In this document: one piece after another, positions 27,201-38,000 of the stretch | How the letters are laid out: the number at the start of each line of letters is the position of its first letter | Position numbering within the stretch: position 1 is the first letter of the stretch | DNA from: Cymodocea nodosa | Lineage: Eukaryota; Streptophyta; Magnoliopsida; Alismatales; Cymodoceaceae | Assembly: GCA_036874045.1 (NCBI GenBank) | Contig: CM072342.1 | Span: forward strand, 1,696,501 to 1,760,500 | Reading direction: 5' to 3' | Length of the DNA: 64,000 bases | The notes under the pieces: generated by a model | Seen by the model: only the letters and a program-made list of their open reading frames with translations | Told to the model about the DNA's origin: nothing | The model's database searches: none | Made by a program: the position numbers and the translations under genes

Positions 27201-30200
27201 AATGTAAAATAAGTTTGGACAAGTCAATCCACTTTTCAAATCCCTGTTGTCTTAATTCTTCTGAAAATGATATTTGATTGGGGACAGTGACATCCAATCT
27301 ATCAGAATCAGCAACTGCAACATCGACAGGATCATTGTGATCCCTATCTGCATCTAGACTGCCTCTCTGCAGCAGAGCAAGAATAGTAGGATCCAGGCCT
27401 TTTTCCTTCAACATGACAGCAAAATTGGGATCCAAACCTTTATCTTGCAGAAGATTGGCCAATTCATGATTTCCTTGTCTAGCTTTCCTTCTTAGTATCA
27501 TTGCCAGCTTTGGATCATTTAAACTTTCCTGTAAAACTAAAGCTATACTGGGATCTAGCATTTGCTGATTCACCATGCCAGACATGCTTGACTCACCACC
27601 ATGATATTCCAAGTCACTGCTGGAACAAACCATGGATGAGTTGCAATGTTCAAAATGTTTTTCAAGAAAAGTATAGCCCATTTCAACTTCTTGAGCAGCT
27701 GAATGGCATGAACTGCTACGTATGGCTGAACTTGGTCGTCCACTATCTATACTCTTATCACTATTCACACCATCACGGCAACTATTAGCACGGCCAAGAA
27801 GAAGCACATTATTCAAGCTATTGGCATCACCTAGACAATGTGAATTACTCCTACAAAATGCTTCAGCATGCTGCCCATGTTGGCCAGTTTCAACACTACC
27901 ACTACTACGTTTCATGCTTGAACCACAACCTTCAGATGAACCAGATGAGCTATTTTGACCTTTCCTTCTAAACCCTTCTCTCAGTCGAATCACTGTACTC
28001 TTTAATGCATCTCTTCTTTCTGCCAAGGGATTTGCAACAGCTAGGCGTTGATGAACGGCTGCACCTAAAAGAATAGATGCCACAACTGCATAACTTATGC
28101 AATGTCCCAAGTACCTGAATTTCAAAAAAATGACTTCTCATTAAAACCATAATTATCAAGGAAAAAGCTGATCTAGTGATGGCAGCTTCCATAAATGCTG
28201 AAGAGGCAAAGTGACAGCCTAAAACAAGCAACGTGGTCACCCAAGTGAAGTAAGGCAACAATTTTTAAAAATAATTGAATAATGTATTTAGCATACAACT
28301 GACTTGACAATTTTAAGTAATGCAAATGTATGCAAATAACAAAATAACCTGAAAAAATAGACTCATGTGTTACTGTTGTAAGATGGTAGGACTTGGATGG
28401 TAAAAACGAGAAGTTCAATGGAGTGCTTCAATGGAGGAGAAGCAGGGAGGATTGTTGGAAAAGGAGACATGAGGGAGAACCAAACATGTTGAGAAGCTTC
28501 AATAGAAGAAGACACTAGAGAAGGAATGATTATTGGAGTCAACAAAAGAGAAGCAACGTCACTAAAGGAAGAAGATGATGGACAGAAAAGAAGAGAAAAT
28601 TAGAGAGGGAAGGAACAGGAGGATGACTGAAACTATGAAGTATTTCTCTTCTACTATTATTTAACTTGATAAAATTACTTAGGTGCAACAGGCAATCCAA
28701 GTGATATTTGAGACAACAAAGGAACTGACCTAAATACCTAATTAAACCCCACTGCCTCGAGAGGTGCCCAATTGATGGGTGCACACCTCACCACACTTAG
28801 ATGTCTCAGGCAACAAAACAGCATGCGTTAAGATTTGATTGCAATTCTAAGTTAAATAAGTTTTTAAGAGAATACATGAGGAAAAATATCAGATTACCAG
28901 TAATGTATTCCAAAGCAGATAAGAAAAACTCGAGATGCTCCAGCAACGTATAAGGCTGCAACACGGCTCTTAAGGAGCTCAAAACCAAACAAGCATGTCC
29001 CAATATTCCAATCTAGCAGCAAAAATATGAGGACCATCAATATCATGTCACGCTTAAAAATGCAAATGCATCATCAATACAAGCAGAGGAATGTTAAGAA
29101 AACATACCCAAAACAATAATAGTAGCTGAAGTGATTGCCCCCAACCATTTATGTTCATTGGCAGTCAAACCATATACTATTGAATAGACGATGAGAACAA
29201 CCAGAGACCCAAAATAAAGAAGACCAAGATGAGAAGGCCTGTATCATGTTTCACCAAATAAAAGTGAAGATTTGACTTTAGAAATTATTACAAAGTAGGT
29301 AATTTAGGGTATTGGATGCAATAAAACAATACATATGGTAAACAAAAATGAGTGCATCAGCATGACAAGTAGAATTTCATGAATAAGTATAAAGAAGAGA
29401 CTTGCCTGTTTGATTTCTGAAGATATAATTCACTGGGATCTGGTGGATCAGACAAAGAAGAAATTGGACCCACTTCAACACAATCAGAATTTGCAAACTT
29501 GTATGACCTTCGAACATATTCATCGACATTTAATCCAGTTCCTGGTAAAATTATTAAGGTCATTATATGTCTATATATTCTCTTTGTTACATATAAATAT
29601 ATATATGAATTCATTCTCTTAGAAGGAAAACTAGGTATTCTCGGCATTGTCAATTATAAGTTCTAAAATGTAAATTCATTTTTCAAGTTACACCACAAAA
29701 GAATGGAATATGTACCATTGAAAACCATCCTGCAAATGAAAAGCATATTTATGGCTAGAGCAATAGCTGAAACACCAAAGAAGAAGCCAGATGGTGAAAA
29801 ACGGTCTGAAGCACTGGAACCTGCAGTGACATACACTGCACAGAGTTCATATCCACATAGGAGTGACACTGCTAACAGAAGAAGAACAGCAACAGCTCCT
29901 GTACGCCAAAAAAGGTATTTTTAGATTGTCAGTATAACAAACTTTTGACTCAAGAAAAATGAAAAAACTGGAACAATACAGGACTATAACACTTACATAT
30001 TTTTTTTACTATTTGATATAAAATGAAGAATGCTTTAATTTAAAATATATGCAGTTGATCTGAGATGGGGGATCAAGCATAGCATATGAAGCGTTCCCTA
30101 ACTGAAGCAAATAAAACATTACAGATGTTTGAAACTTTTTCCGACAGGAGGAATTAGATTAATTTATAAAGCGCTAACTAGAAGGAAAATAGAAACTAAA

Positions 30201-30871
30201 GTTCCACTACGTCAACAGCTGGTATGCACTACAACAGAAAACAGACAAATGATCCGTTAACAGTTGGCATAAATCATTAAATTATTCACTCTACACATCC
30301 CACGAAACTGAAAAACTTTGCAACTCTTACGATTACGTTCCCTTACAGTCGTTGCGCGACATCGTATTTTAATATGACAGATGATAAGACAATTTTCAAG
30401 GAGAAAAATATGTACATACTTGAGCTTTGCCACTGTGTCCTCCACCATAGCATTATCGAATAAAATGCCAACAAAAAAGCCGTGCCAGCCATTATCACAG
30501 CCAACCCAAATATATTGTGCTCCAAAATAGCGATAAGATAACTTCCCCAGACGATCAATATGACAACCGGAGAAAGAACCACAACCCATGACAGGAGAGA
30601 GAGAAAAATGCATATTATACATAAAGGTGTCCCATGCACATATTCCGGCCATTTCCTGGCAAAGATCCAACTGCACAAAAACAGCGATCTTAAGTGCACC
30701 CCAAATATTGAAGCTTGTAGGGCATCCAGACTCACAAATGTACCTGTAAAACCTCCAAGACCGCCAATTGACAGCCCACAGCAGGGCAAAGCAAAGCGAG
30801 CTGAGGACTGAGAAAAGCGTCCCACACACAATGGACACCAGTATCACCCGATGACGCTCGTCCCCTTCCAT
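9297..30871 (-). CDS. DEK1: DEK1, plasma-membrane calpain (phytocalpain)
   Basis: The gene encodes DEFECTIVE KERNEL 1, the single large land-plant calpain needed for aleurone and epidermal identity and oriented division. Coding exons, 5' to 3': 30871-30744, 30670-30420, 29898-29716, 29541-29406, 29238-29108, 29012-28898, 28114-27079, 26975-26865, 23814-23756, 23252-23090, 19522-19249, 19165-19015, 18924-18813, 18671-18506, 18395-18325, 18239-18148, 18064-17902, 17352-17281, 15930-15550, 15477-15362, 15269-14972, 14161-13842, 13642-13291, 12105-11785, 11699-11595, 11486-11358, 10648-10268, 10185-10048, 9912-9676, 9602-9297. They sum to 6498 nt (2165 aa; the family is about 2150). Order: hydrophobic multi-spanning N-terminus interrupted by a hydrophilic loop (about 315-600), charged linker, LG3 domain (about 1404-1627), calpain protease, C2-like end (from about 1986). 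Catalytic Cys about 1774 (GDCWFLSA), His about 1933 (GHAYS) and Asn about 1953 (RNPWANEVEW) are intact. Intron 4 uses a GC donor. Introns 8 and 10 exceed 3 kb. Confidence 0.97.
16252..16768. repeat. MITE-like element in DEK1 intron 18
   Basis: The element lies between DEK1 exons at 17281 and 15930. It starts with gttttaaaaactggctcg and ends with a ccggtctgattttgaaaaaa stretch, which form imperfect inverted termini. The body is rich in ggtt/aacc and ccggtc phrases typical of a widespread plant MITE-like repeat. No clean target-site duplication was found, so ends are approximate. Confidence 0.4.
17470..17722. repeat. Degenerate three-copy tandem repeat in DEK1 intron 17
   Basis: A unit with the phrases attgtgttacagcttaaa, gttaacccatgg/gctaaccc and ttattccacaacattttt recurs three times, beginning near 17484, 17580 and 17650. 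The middle copy is shorter than the first. Copies differ by substitutions and small indels, so the expansion is not very recent. Confidence 0.55.
19861..21130 (-). mobile_element. RTE-type LINE remnant in DEK1 intron 10
   Basis: Read on the minus strand this is the 3' half of a plant RTE-clade LINE. A 101-aa frame (20646-20341) holds the RT palm with MLFVNDIVLVGESE where active elements carry F/YADD, so the catalytic aspartates are lost, and then KLELWRDTLNSNGFKLN. Upstream frames are broken. The element ends at 19861 in a (TTG)n microsatellite tail, seen here as aacaacaacaa. It sits in the sense orientation within DEK1. Confidence 0.75.
22030..22350. repeat. Pair of diverged direct repeats in DEK1 intron 10
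   Basis: Two copies, about 22045-22162 and 22231-22343, share ctgttaaagttcatctta/atgttaaaattcatctca at the start and tttttattgtccaacact at the end, with atcacatcact inside. They are separated by about 70 bp containing agctctaatacc. The unit resembles a common plant dispersed repeat of unknown class; I cannot assign a superfamily. Confidence 0.5.
24690..25410 (-). mobile_element. Probable L1 LINE 3' remnant in DEK1 intron 8
   Basis: Minus-strand frames near 25060-25110 include an ERNRRIS motif, matching the conserved W-x-ERNRR-F signature close to the C-terminus of plant L1 ORF2. This is followed by a decayed tail with a DLMWWKSLS frame. All frames are broken by stops. A 100-bp segment at about 25300-25410 recurs at 26245-26370 in the same intron. 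Confidence 0.4.
26245..26370. repeat. Second copy of a dispersed direct repeat in DEK1 intron 8
   Basis: It shares ctccatccagatgcctyc, atgaagcatcyaccaa and cacccatgtacc, in the same order and spacing, with 25300-25412, about 950 bp away. It is either a local duplication or two fragments of one transposon. Confidence 0.5.
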
Positions 30872-31400
30872 CGCTTTCGCCCCCCAACCGACTCTTCCAC
30901 GTCACAACATATGCCCTCCACAGCGCAACCTGACACTCACAGAGACAAAGCAAAAAGGAAACACTCAATAAACAGAACCTTCCACGCCAGAAGCACCCTA
31001 AGGAACCAAATCGAACAACACCTGCGCAAACACCCTGAATCCCCACCCCCAATCACCACGATTCGACCGGAAACCCTCGGAGAAAAACCAGCTCAACCCG
31101 CACGACAACAACTCCAACACCGGAAACCACGAACCTCCGCGAATCGAACCAAATGCAAGTGGAACCAAGCGTACCTGAGCTGAGCAGAAACCCTGCGGAC
31201 GAGTTCCGGCCACTGGAAGCAGGAGATTCCCGAAACCCTCGGAATGATGTAGCACTGGGGGAGTCTGTGAGGAAGAAAGAGAGAGGAGACGGTCTTTTCT
31301 GTCAACTCCTGTCAAACCTTTGTGTATGGAGAATCGCGAATTTCCGACACGAGATCGGATAAAACCATCCTCACCGTTGGATTTGGGATGGGGAGGTAAC
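30872..31400 (-). promoter_or_regulatory. DEK1 5' UTR, probable leader intron and promoter-proximal region
   Basis: Upstream of the DEK1 ATG the sequence becomes GC-rich. A 5' splice site (gctcag followed by gtacgc) at about 31174 and an acceptor (gtgtcag) at about 30930 would define a 245-bp leader intron; this is inferred from splice motifs only. The retained leader holds a two-codon upstream ORF (ATG TTG TGA) near 30900-30912. A poly-C/poly-T tract at about 31420-31442 marks the upstream side. I could not place a TATA box with confidence. Confidence 0.45.
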
Positions 31401-34400
31401 GTACGGTAACTAATAATCTTTTTTTTTTCCCCCCCCCCCCCCTTTAATATAATTGGTTCGGAGTAGATCGACGGTCAGGATTCGGTGTCCTTCCCTTGCC
31501 CTGTGCAGCGTAGGTGGTCGTGAAAGTTTTTTCTTTTTCTTTTTTCACTTTTCCGGATTTCCCACGTTTTCGGTAAAAATGTCTATTTTGATCGAGTTTT
31601 TTCGTGTAGGTCCCCGTAGTTTTTATATATAATGACCTCCCTGGTTGTTTTATCAAGTTAAGGATGTTAAGATATCAATGCAATATCAAGTTCAAGTTTT
31701 GAATAAATCCAAGAAACAAACACGTTGACGAAAATAACAATAAATTAGATTGAATCGATAAAACCGCCGCGTTATTAAGTCATAGCAATACGACGTGATT
31801 TTTGACATACAGATGGTTGAAATAATATATATTAAAATCAACAGTTTATTAGAATTTCAAAGTACCTGAAGTGTAACAACGTTGCTTTGATGATGATACT
31901 TTTGTTTTTATCATATCATTCTATTGAGAGACATGCCATATAATTAAAGTACCCGACGTGTCTTACCAATGATAATTCACGATATAATTAAATTATAACG
32001 TGACCGAACTCTAACGTAAGTTTGAAGTACGATGAAAAATCCAGAAGAAGGTGGAAAAGACCATTCAAGGAGGGGGGGGGGGGGGGGGGAAGCATAGGCT
32101 CGCCTGTACTTTTTTTACCTTTTAAATTTAAAAGGTTAAAGGACAGACATCACTGGGGAGGGGGATAAACGAGTAAACCCACGAGTTAGAAGATGAATCC
32201 ACAGATGATAAAGTAAAAAGTTACACGCTGTTGCATTAAATGAGCAATGGGTACAAACTCACCTCCTGTACAGGCCTCGGAGATAAATGCTTGGTAAGAA
32301 TTAGAGTGAACAATCATACCCAAAGACTCAACATCCAACAAAAAAAAAAAAAAAACAGAAAGGAAGATTAAGATGTCTTGAAGTATAGTGGTGAAGGACA
32401 AACCAGCCTCACAGACAAAATGAGGAAAAAGCCATTGTTCTGATTCCATCTCTATCTTTGGACGGAACCATTCATTAGATTCTTGGGAAAGTAATAACAT
32501 TGTGAGAAAAGGATGAGAGTGGCAAAGTTGATCGTTGAAACTGGAAGCTGTGTGTGCCTGGACAATAGGCTGCTCAAAGCAAAGATTGACCACCTTTAAT
32601 GGAGGTTAAATTCACTGCTTGGACAAGTGAGAAGAGGTCGTAGGATCAAGTATGTGAATTGACCTCCGTCAAGATTCAAGAAATTATTGGTTCTGACATT
32701 TCTTTTTACAAGGGCCGAAGCCCAACGGTAGTTGAGTTACCAAACGACTAAGAGGTCATGAACTTTAACACTCCGTAATGATTTTCAAGTTTTTATGAAA
32801 TGATGGTGTGTAAACTTTATATGATTTATGCAGTTGGAAATATTTCAAAACTTATAATGTATTTCTTCTTTTGACTGTTTTGGTATCTACGTGGTATGTT
32901 GTTAAATTCATGTAGTTTAGTGGTACTTTCATTGTTAGATATTTTAAATTTGTGCATTTGATTTATGTAGTTTGGTGATCATTTGGTTGGTAGTTCTATT
33001 TCATTTCAAAATTGCTCATAAGTGTTATTAAATCAATGATGCTTTTGAAGTATATAGATGGTCAAAGAATCTTTACCGATTTAATGACCTAACACCGGAA
33101 TCTGCAATGTATAACAATAAAAGCAACCTAAATTTGTCAACCAAAGTACGAGTCGAGGGGATGATCATTTAACAAAACAAATTTTAGTTATCTGCAACGA
33201 ACTTGGGACATAAGCCTATACATCGTTCAAAATTTAGGAGTTACGAGTTATTTGAGAAAACTTTGTTAAAGTTAATTGTTAAAGATGTCAGAAGTTAGTC
33301 ACCGCTATAATGATACTCTTAACTAGAATTATTACATTTTAAAGTTAAAACAAACATGGTTATAAATTTAAAAAGCAAATCTTTAACCATCAAGTAGATG
33401 AGAAATCTTTAACACAGAGGTTGTAAAATCGAATCTAGCAATCGTAAATAAGATGAGAAATTATTTTTCGTAATCACAAGAGAAGAGTGGTGGTGGTGTT
33501 CAACCGCTAGCTTGTATATCTCGGACCCACAAGAGTATATTCCAATCTGTGCGTTTACTTTTCTCAAAAAGCTTGAGGGGAATTCCATGCCCTCTTCTTT
33601 TTTTTCTTCTTTTTTTTTTTTCCTTTGCGTCCACAAGAATACACGATTCCCCTAACGCAAGAAAAATCCAACAAGAAGATGTGCTCAAAACCAGGCGACT
33701 GTGGGATGTTCATTTAAGTCCGCACGTCCAAATCGGCCTAATTCCATGACTTGGGGGCCTTAACCAGTAGTACGCTCACCACATTTAGCACGTGAGACTA
33801 CTGGATCTTGCTCGATTTCGAAGTGATGGCTGGCCATTGAGCAGTGGCTACGGTTCACAGGGTTTGGATGGTTCCTTCCTCCCCCAAAAAGTTTTCTCCG
33901 ACGGCACACGCAAAGAGAAACGGATCCAAACCATTCATTTACCTTAAGGTGAAAATAAAACCTGTCATCTAGTGGATGGGGAATATCGTGACGTGCACAG
34001 ATCTGACTCCTGCAGAGAAGAAAGCAACAGGGAAGGTTCACACGACGTTGGCACCAAGCAAGGTGGATGGCAACGAAAGTGGGGCTAGCATGTGACGATT
34101 CGCCGCAAACAGGGCGATTATGTCATACGTAAGGGTAGGGCAGATTCAAACGAAGGGAGAAAAGATAGAACAAAATGCAAATTCCAGAACATCTTCTTTC
34201 ATGTTGCACTTGAAATGTGAGTGCATTGCTTTGCGTAGAACAGATACGGCTCCAACTGCAGGAGAGGAAAGCATAATGTGGGTAAGAACCAGACGATCTG
34301 CCTCTCAAGGATTCCCTTGTCCTTTCTTTTTATCAAACCTCCAATATCAATCAATTTCCACAGCGACTTTCATTCACCTGATAAAAGGGTGAAAAAAAAT

Positions 34401-35070
34401 TCGAAGAGAACGAAAGAATGAAACCAGTGGTTCTGTGTACACCGGTAGCATGTTTACATAGGTTTCTTTTTAAAAAAAAAAAAAAACTTGTTATTCTAAT
34501 CATGCAAAACGGGACCCGAAGAAAAACATCTGCTGGGATCTAAACCACGGAACGGAAATGTCCTGATCATAAATTACAACTTTTTGGACCCAGATATCTC
34601 TAGTTACAATCACTCAGCATACTTAGTTGCCTATTGTACAATCAAGCCTAAACCAGAATATTAAAATCAAACTGAAACACGCTATAAAATAAGAATATAA
34701 CTCCCTTTTTCCTTTAAACTGCACAGATATCATTGAAGAAACTAGAGTAATATGGCCCTGTTAAGATCTTGCCTCATGGCGGGAATGCTTGCACCATCAT
34801 GGAAAAAATAGGACAGTACCACGGGTCAATAGTTTTCTATGCTTCACTGGGAAATATAAGCGGCCTATCAATTTTATGATCTATATCTATAACGCCCTTC
34901 AAACCTGTTGGCAGTCGAACAAATTAAAGAAAAATTAATCAAATAAATTTATTTGAAGAGATCAAATAATTTTTTACAGAAGAAAGTGAAATTGCATCAT
35001 CTAGAACAGAAAATTGCATTAGAAAAATCTAAATAATTCAAATTTGTTCTTACACCATGTTGGCAGTCAA
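31400..35070. other. Intergenic region between DEK1 and ICME
   Basis: No gene is recognisable. The region holds a C14 run (31429-31442), an uninterrupted G18 run (32072-32089), a possible degenerate tRNA-like SINE head at about 32706-32780, and AT-rich sequence. A 135-codon minus-strand frame at 32593-32186 has no recognised motif. The rightmost few hundred bases should include the ICME 3' UTR. Confidence 0.4.
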
Positions 35071-38000
35071 TCAAAATGGGCTTATTTTGCGAGCCAACTT
35101 TAGCATCAATTCAGGAACAAGGCGTTGTCCTGGTAATGCATTGGCATCTTTAATTAGTGCAGCAGCATCATCAGCGTGAATGATAGCTAGGATATCTTGG
35201 AGAAGCTTATCTTTTCCACCTCTAAGAGGATCCTGTGGCAACCAAATAGAAGTGACAACAAAGCAACAGAAAAATAAAATTTGAATTAATAATCTAAACT
35301 GTGAATGGACATACATTACTTGCTCAGTGTCCTGACTCAGATGCAGAACACAAGAACAAAGAAAACTTTGAGAACAGAATACAAGAACTTTAAGAATTCA
35401 AATATAATTGTTTCATGGAGACCAAAAAACTTGAGGTTCCATATACTTAAAGACTGATCTTCCAAAATAATGAATGGTTAATTTTTTTGAAAATGAGAAT
35501 GCATGGTTGTTACTCACTAGGGACATCTATGTCCAATTCCATGTGACTACCATAAAACTCACCGAGGAAGACAAGTGCTTATATCTTTGCTTTTGATGGA
35601 AGTGGAGAAGCAACTATAGTCATGTTTTCAGTCAAAAAAAAATCAGAAACTCTTATACGAGATTGTGACAAGGAAACTTCTTTTATTTGCATATCATATA
35701 TTTTCACATTGCCAAGCATCTTCAATGAAACTTTTTAAGGCATTATTTTTCTGCTTCTCCATTTAACACCTTCAAAAACATAAAAATGTGCAGACATACA
35801 AATTTGACATAAACAAATGCAAACCTTCTTTTAAGGACATGATGATGCTGAAACTTGAGGGAAGATTAATAGCAGCATATTTTTCTACTTTTTTTGATGG
35901 GTCGCAAGAATTAAACCATAAGGAACAGGTTGGACCTTAGAAATTAATGACAGGTGTACAACAATCTCCTTTTAATATATACATCAATATAACAATCTCC
36001 TTTTAATATATGTAGTTAAATTAAATATAGCAAACAATTAATTTATCTTTTATTGAATCACTAGTTTTATATGTGAAAAAGAACAAATTTTACATGAGAC
36101 CTAATTCAATTTTCTATTTCATGGCATCATTTCTAGACACTATAATAATACTCCTAATGAGACCCTAAAGATCACAAGTTTGAATCTTAAGAAACAACTT
36201 TTCCATTTACCAGGGTGAGCTGCATAAATCAAACTCACTTAGACCCCACGCTAGTGGGAGTCTTTTGCATTGGATTTGTTTTTTTCTACTATGATGGTAT
36301 TACACAAAAAATAGTATCAATAAACAAAAGGTCAATACCTCTTATTTGGATATAATGTGAAAACAGGCGACAATATTTCTTATAAAAGCATAATCAAGTA
36401 ATCAAACTATGCAAAAATTAAATGAACTATGGAAAAATTCCCAGTCCAGGAAGATAAAAGATATGATATGGCCACTAGTTCTGTACCTGAAGGAACAAAT
36501 CTGTGTGTGTCTTGTCCTTGTACAAAATTAAGTGTACAGTAGACCCAATTTTTCGAAGAGCATCAGCAAAAGTTGTACTGAATAGAGAAACTAGGTTAAC
36601 CATTGCAAAGAATATCAACAATTAAACCATGATTAGGACTTCAAGATATAGACCATGGAAGTCAACATTTCATAGAGAAAATAAAATGCAAAAATGACCA
36701 AATGGGCAAATAACTACCATTTTTTCTTAAATTTTCAAATGTTGACATTAAAACCATTAGAATTGAGCATGTCAATCTAAATGACATCATAAACCATGAT
36801 TAGGACTTCAAAAATATAGAGTATGAAAGTCAACATTCGATAGACAAATAAAATGCAAAAATAACCCAATGAGAAAATAACTACGATTTTTTCTTAAATT
36901 TTCAAATATTGACATTAACAACTTTAGAATTGAGCATGACAAACTAAATGAATCACATAGATAGCATATCTTATGGGATAATTTCTTTCTGCTGCTATGT
37001 TCATAAGAAAAGAAATGTATAAGTAGCATCTTGTAATTTTCTGAGTAAAGCTTCCCATGGTTCACGTGGAGTATATTTCCATGCCTTCGTTCTTTATTAA
37101 CTTCATTATTTTGAAGGGAAATCTATCCTGTCTGGGCATTGTAAGTTTGCTGGGCGGGTGAAGAATTAATTTTTTTTTGAAGGAAGAGATGTATAAAATT
37201 TCCATTCTTTCCTTTTGCATCTCTTTTCTCTCTGTAGAGATTTGAGAGAAGAACCAATCATCCATAAATAAGAGGAATTACATACATACAGATATGTCAT
37301 AAAGATATTCTCACATATGGATATCTAATAACCCATATAACAAAACAAACACGGATCTAAAAAACAGTCTAATTTCTAGATATCTAATAACCCAAATAAC
37401 AAACATAGATCTAATAAATCTCCAAAAATACAACAATATCTCTAACAATTCTCAAGTTTGGAAATATGTATCCATCATGATCAACTAGTTACAAGAAGAT
37501 TCAAACACCCTAACGTTTATACTTATAGTGAAGATGCCTAACACCCAAACATTTAACTTATAGAGATGTATGCCAACTGTTTTGTGTACATAAGGTATCA
37601 ATAATCCTTCATGTCACCATATCAGACATAGTGCTCAATGTCATTATATTTAGTGTGCTCATGGAAGATTGGAAGATATGATTTTTTAACAATCAAAATC
37701 ATGGCATAATTATTACAATGCATAGAAATAGAGTACTCTACAGAAAAATCATGCTCAAACAATAAAGACATAAGATACGTTGTCAGATATATTGTTTGTC
37801 ATGGAATAATACTCTACTTTTGTATTGGTAATACTTAGATGCCGACTTCCTATCTACTTTATCTCTTGCTCAGCAGTCTAAGTAGACCTAAACTTGAAGA
37901 TGTATATCATTCCTAGAAATAAGACCTAGCTAGGCGCATCTTTAATGCATGCAAATACACAGTATACTCTGCCATTGGATCACCTGGGATGACTAAGAAG

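Noticed and set aside
32186-32593. 135-codon minus-strand open frame
   Set aside because: It contains a poly-A-derived Phe run and no family motif. No splice partners are visible, so it was left as intergenic.
32706-32780. tRNA-like head (cccaacggtagttgagtt, then gaggtcatgaac)
   Set aside because: The B-box is poor and I found no tail or target-site duplication, so it is mentioned only within the intergenic entry.
33760-34041. 93-codon minus-strand frame in a GC-richer patch
   Set aside because: No recognisable domain and no continuation. It could be a first exon, but nothing supports it.
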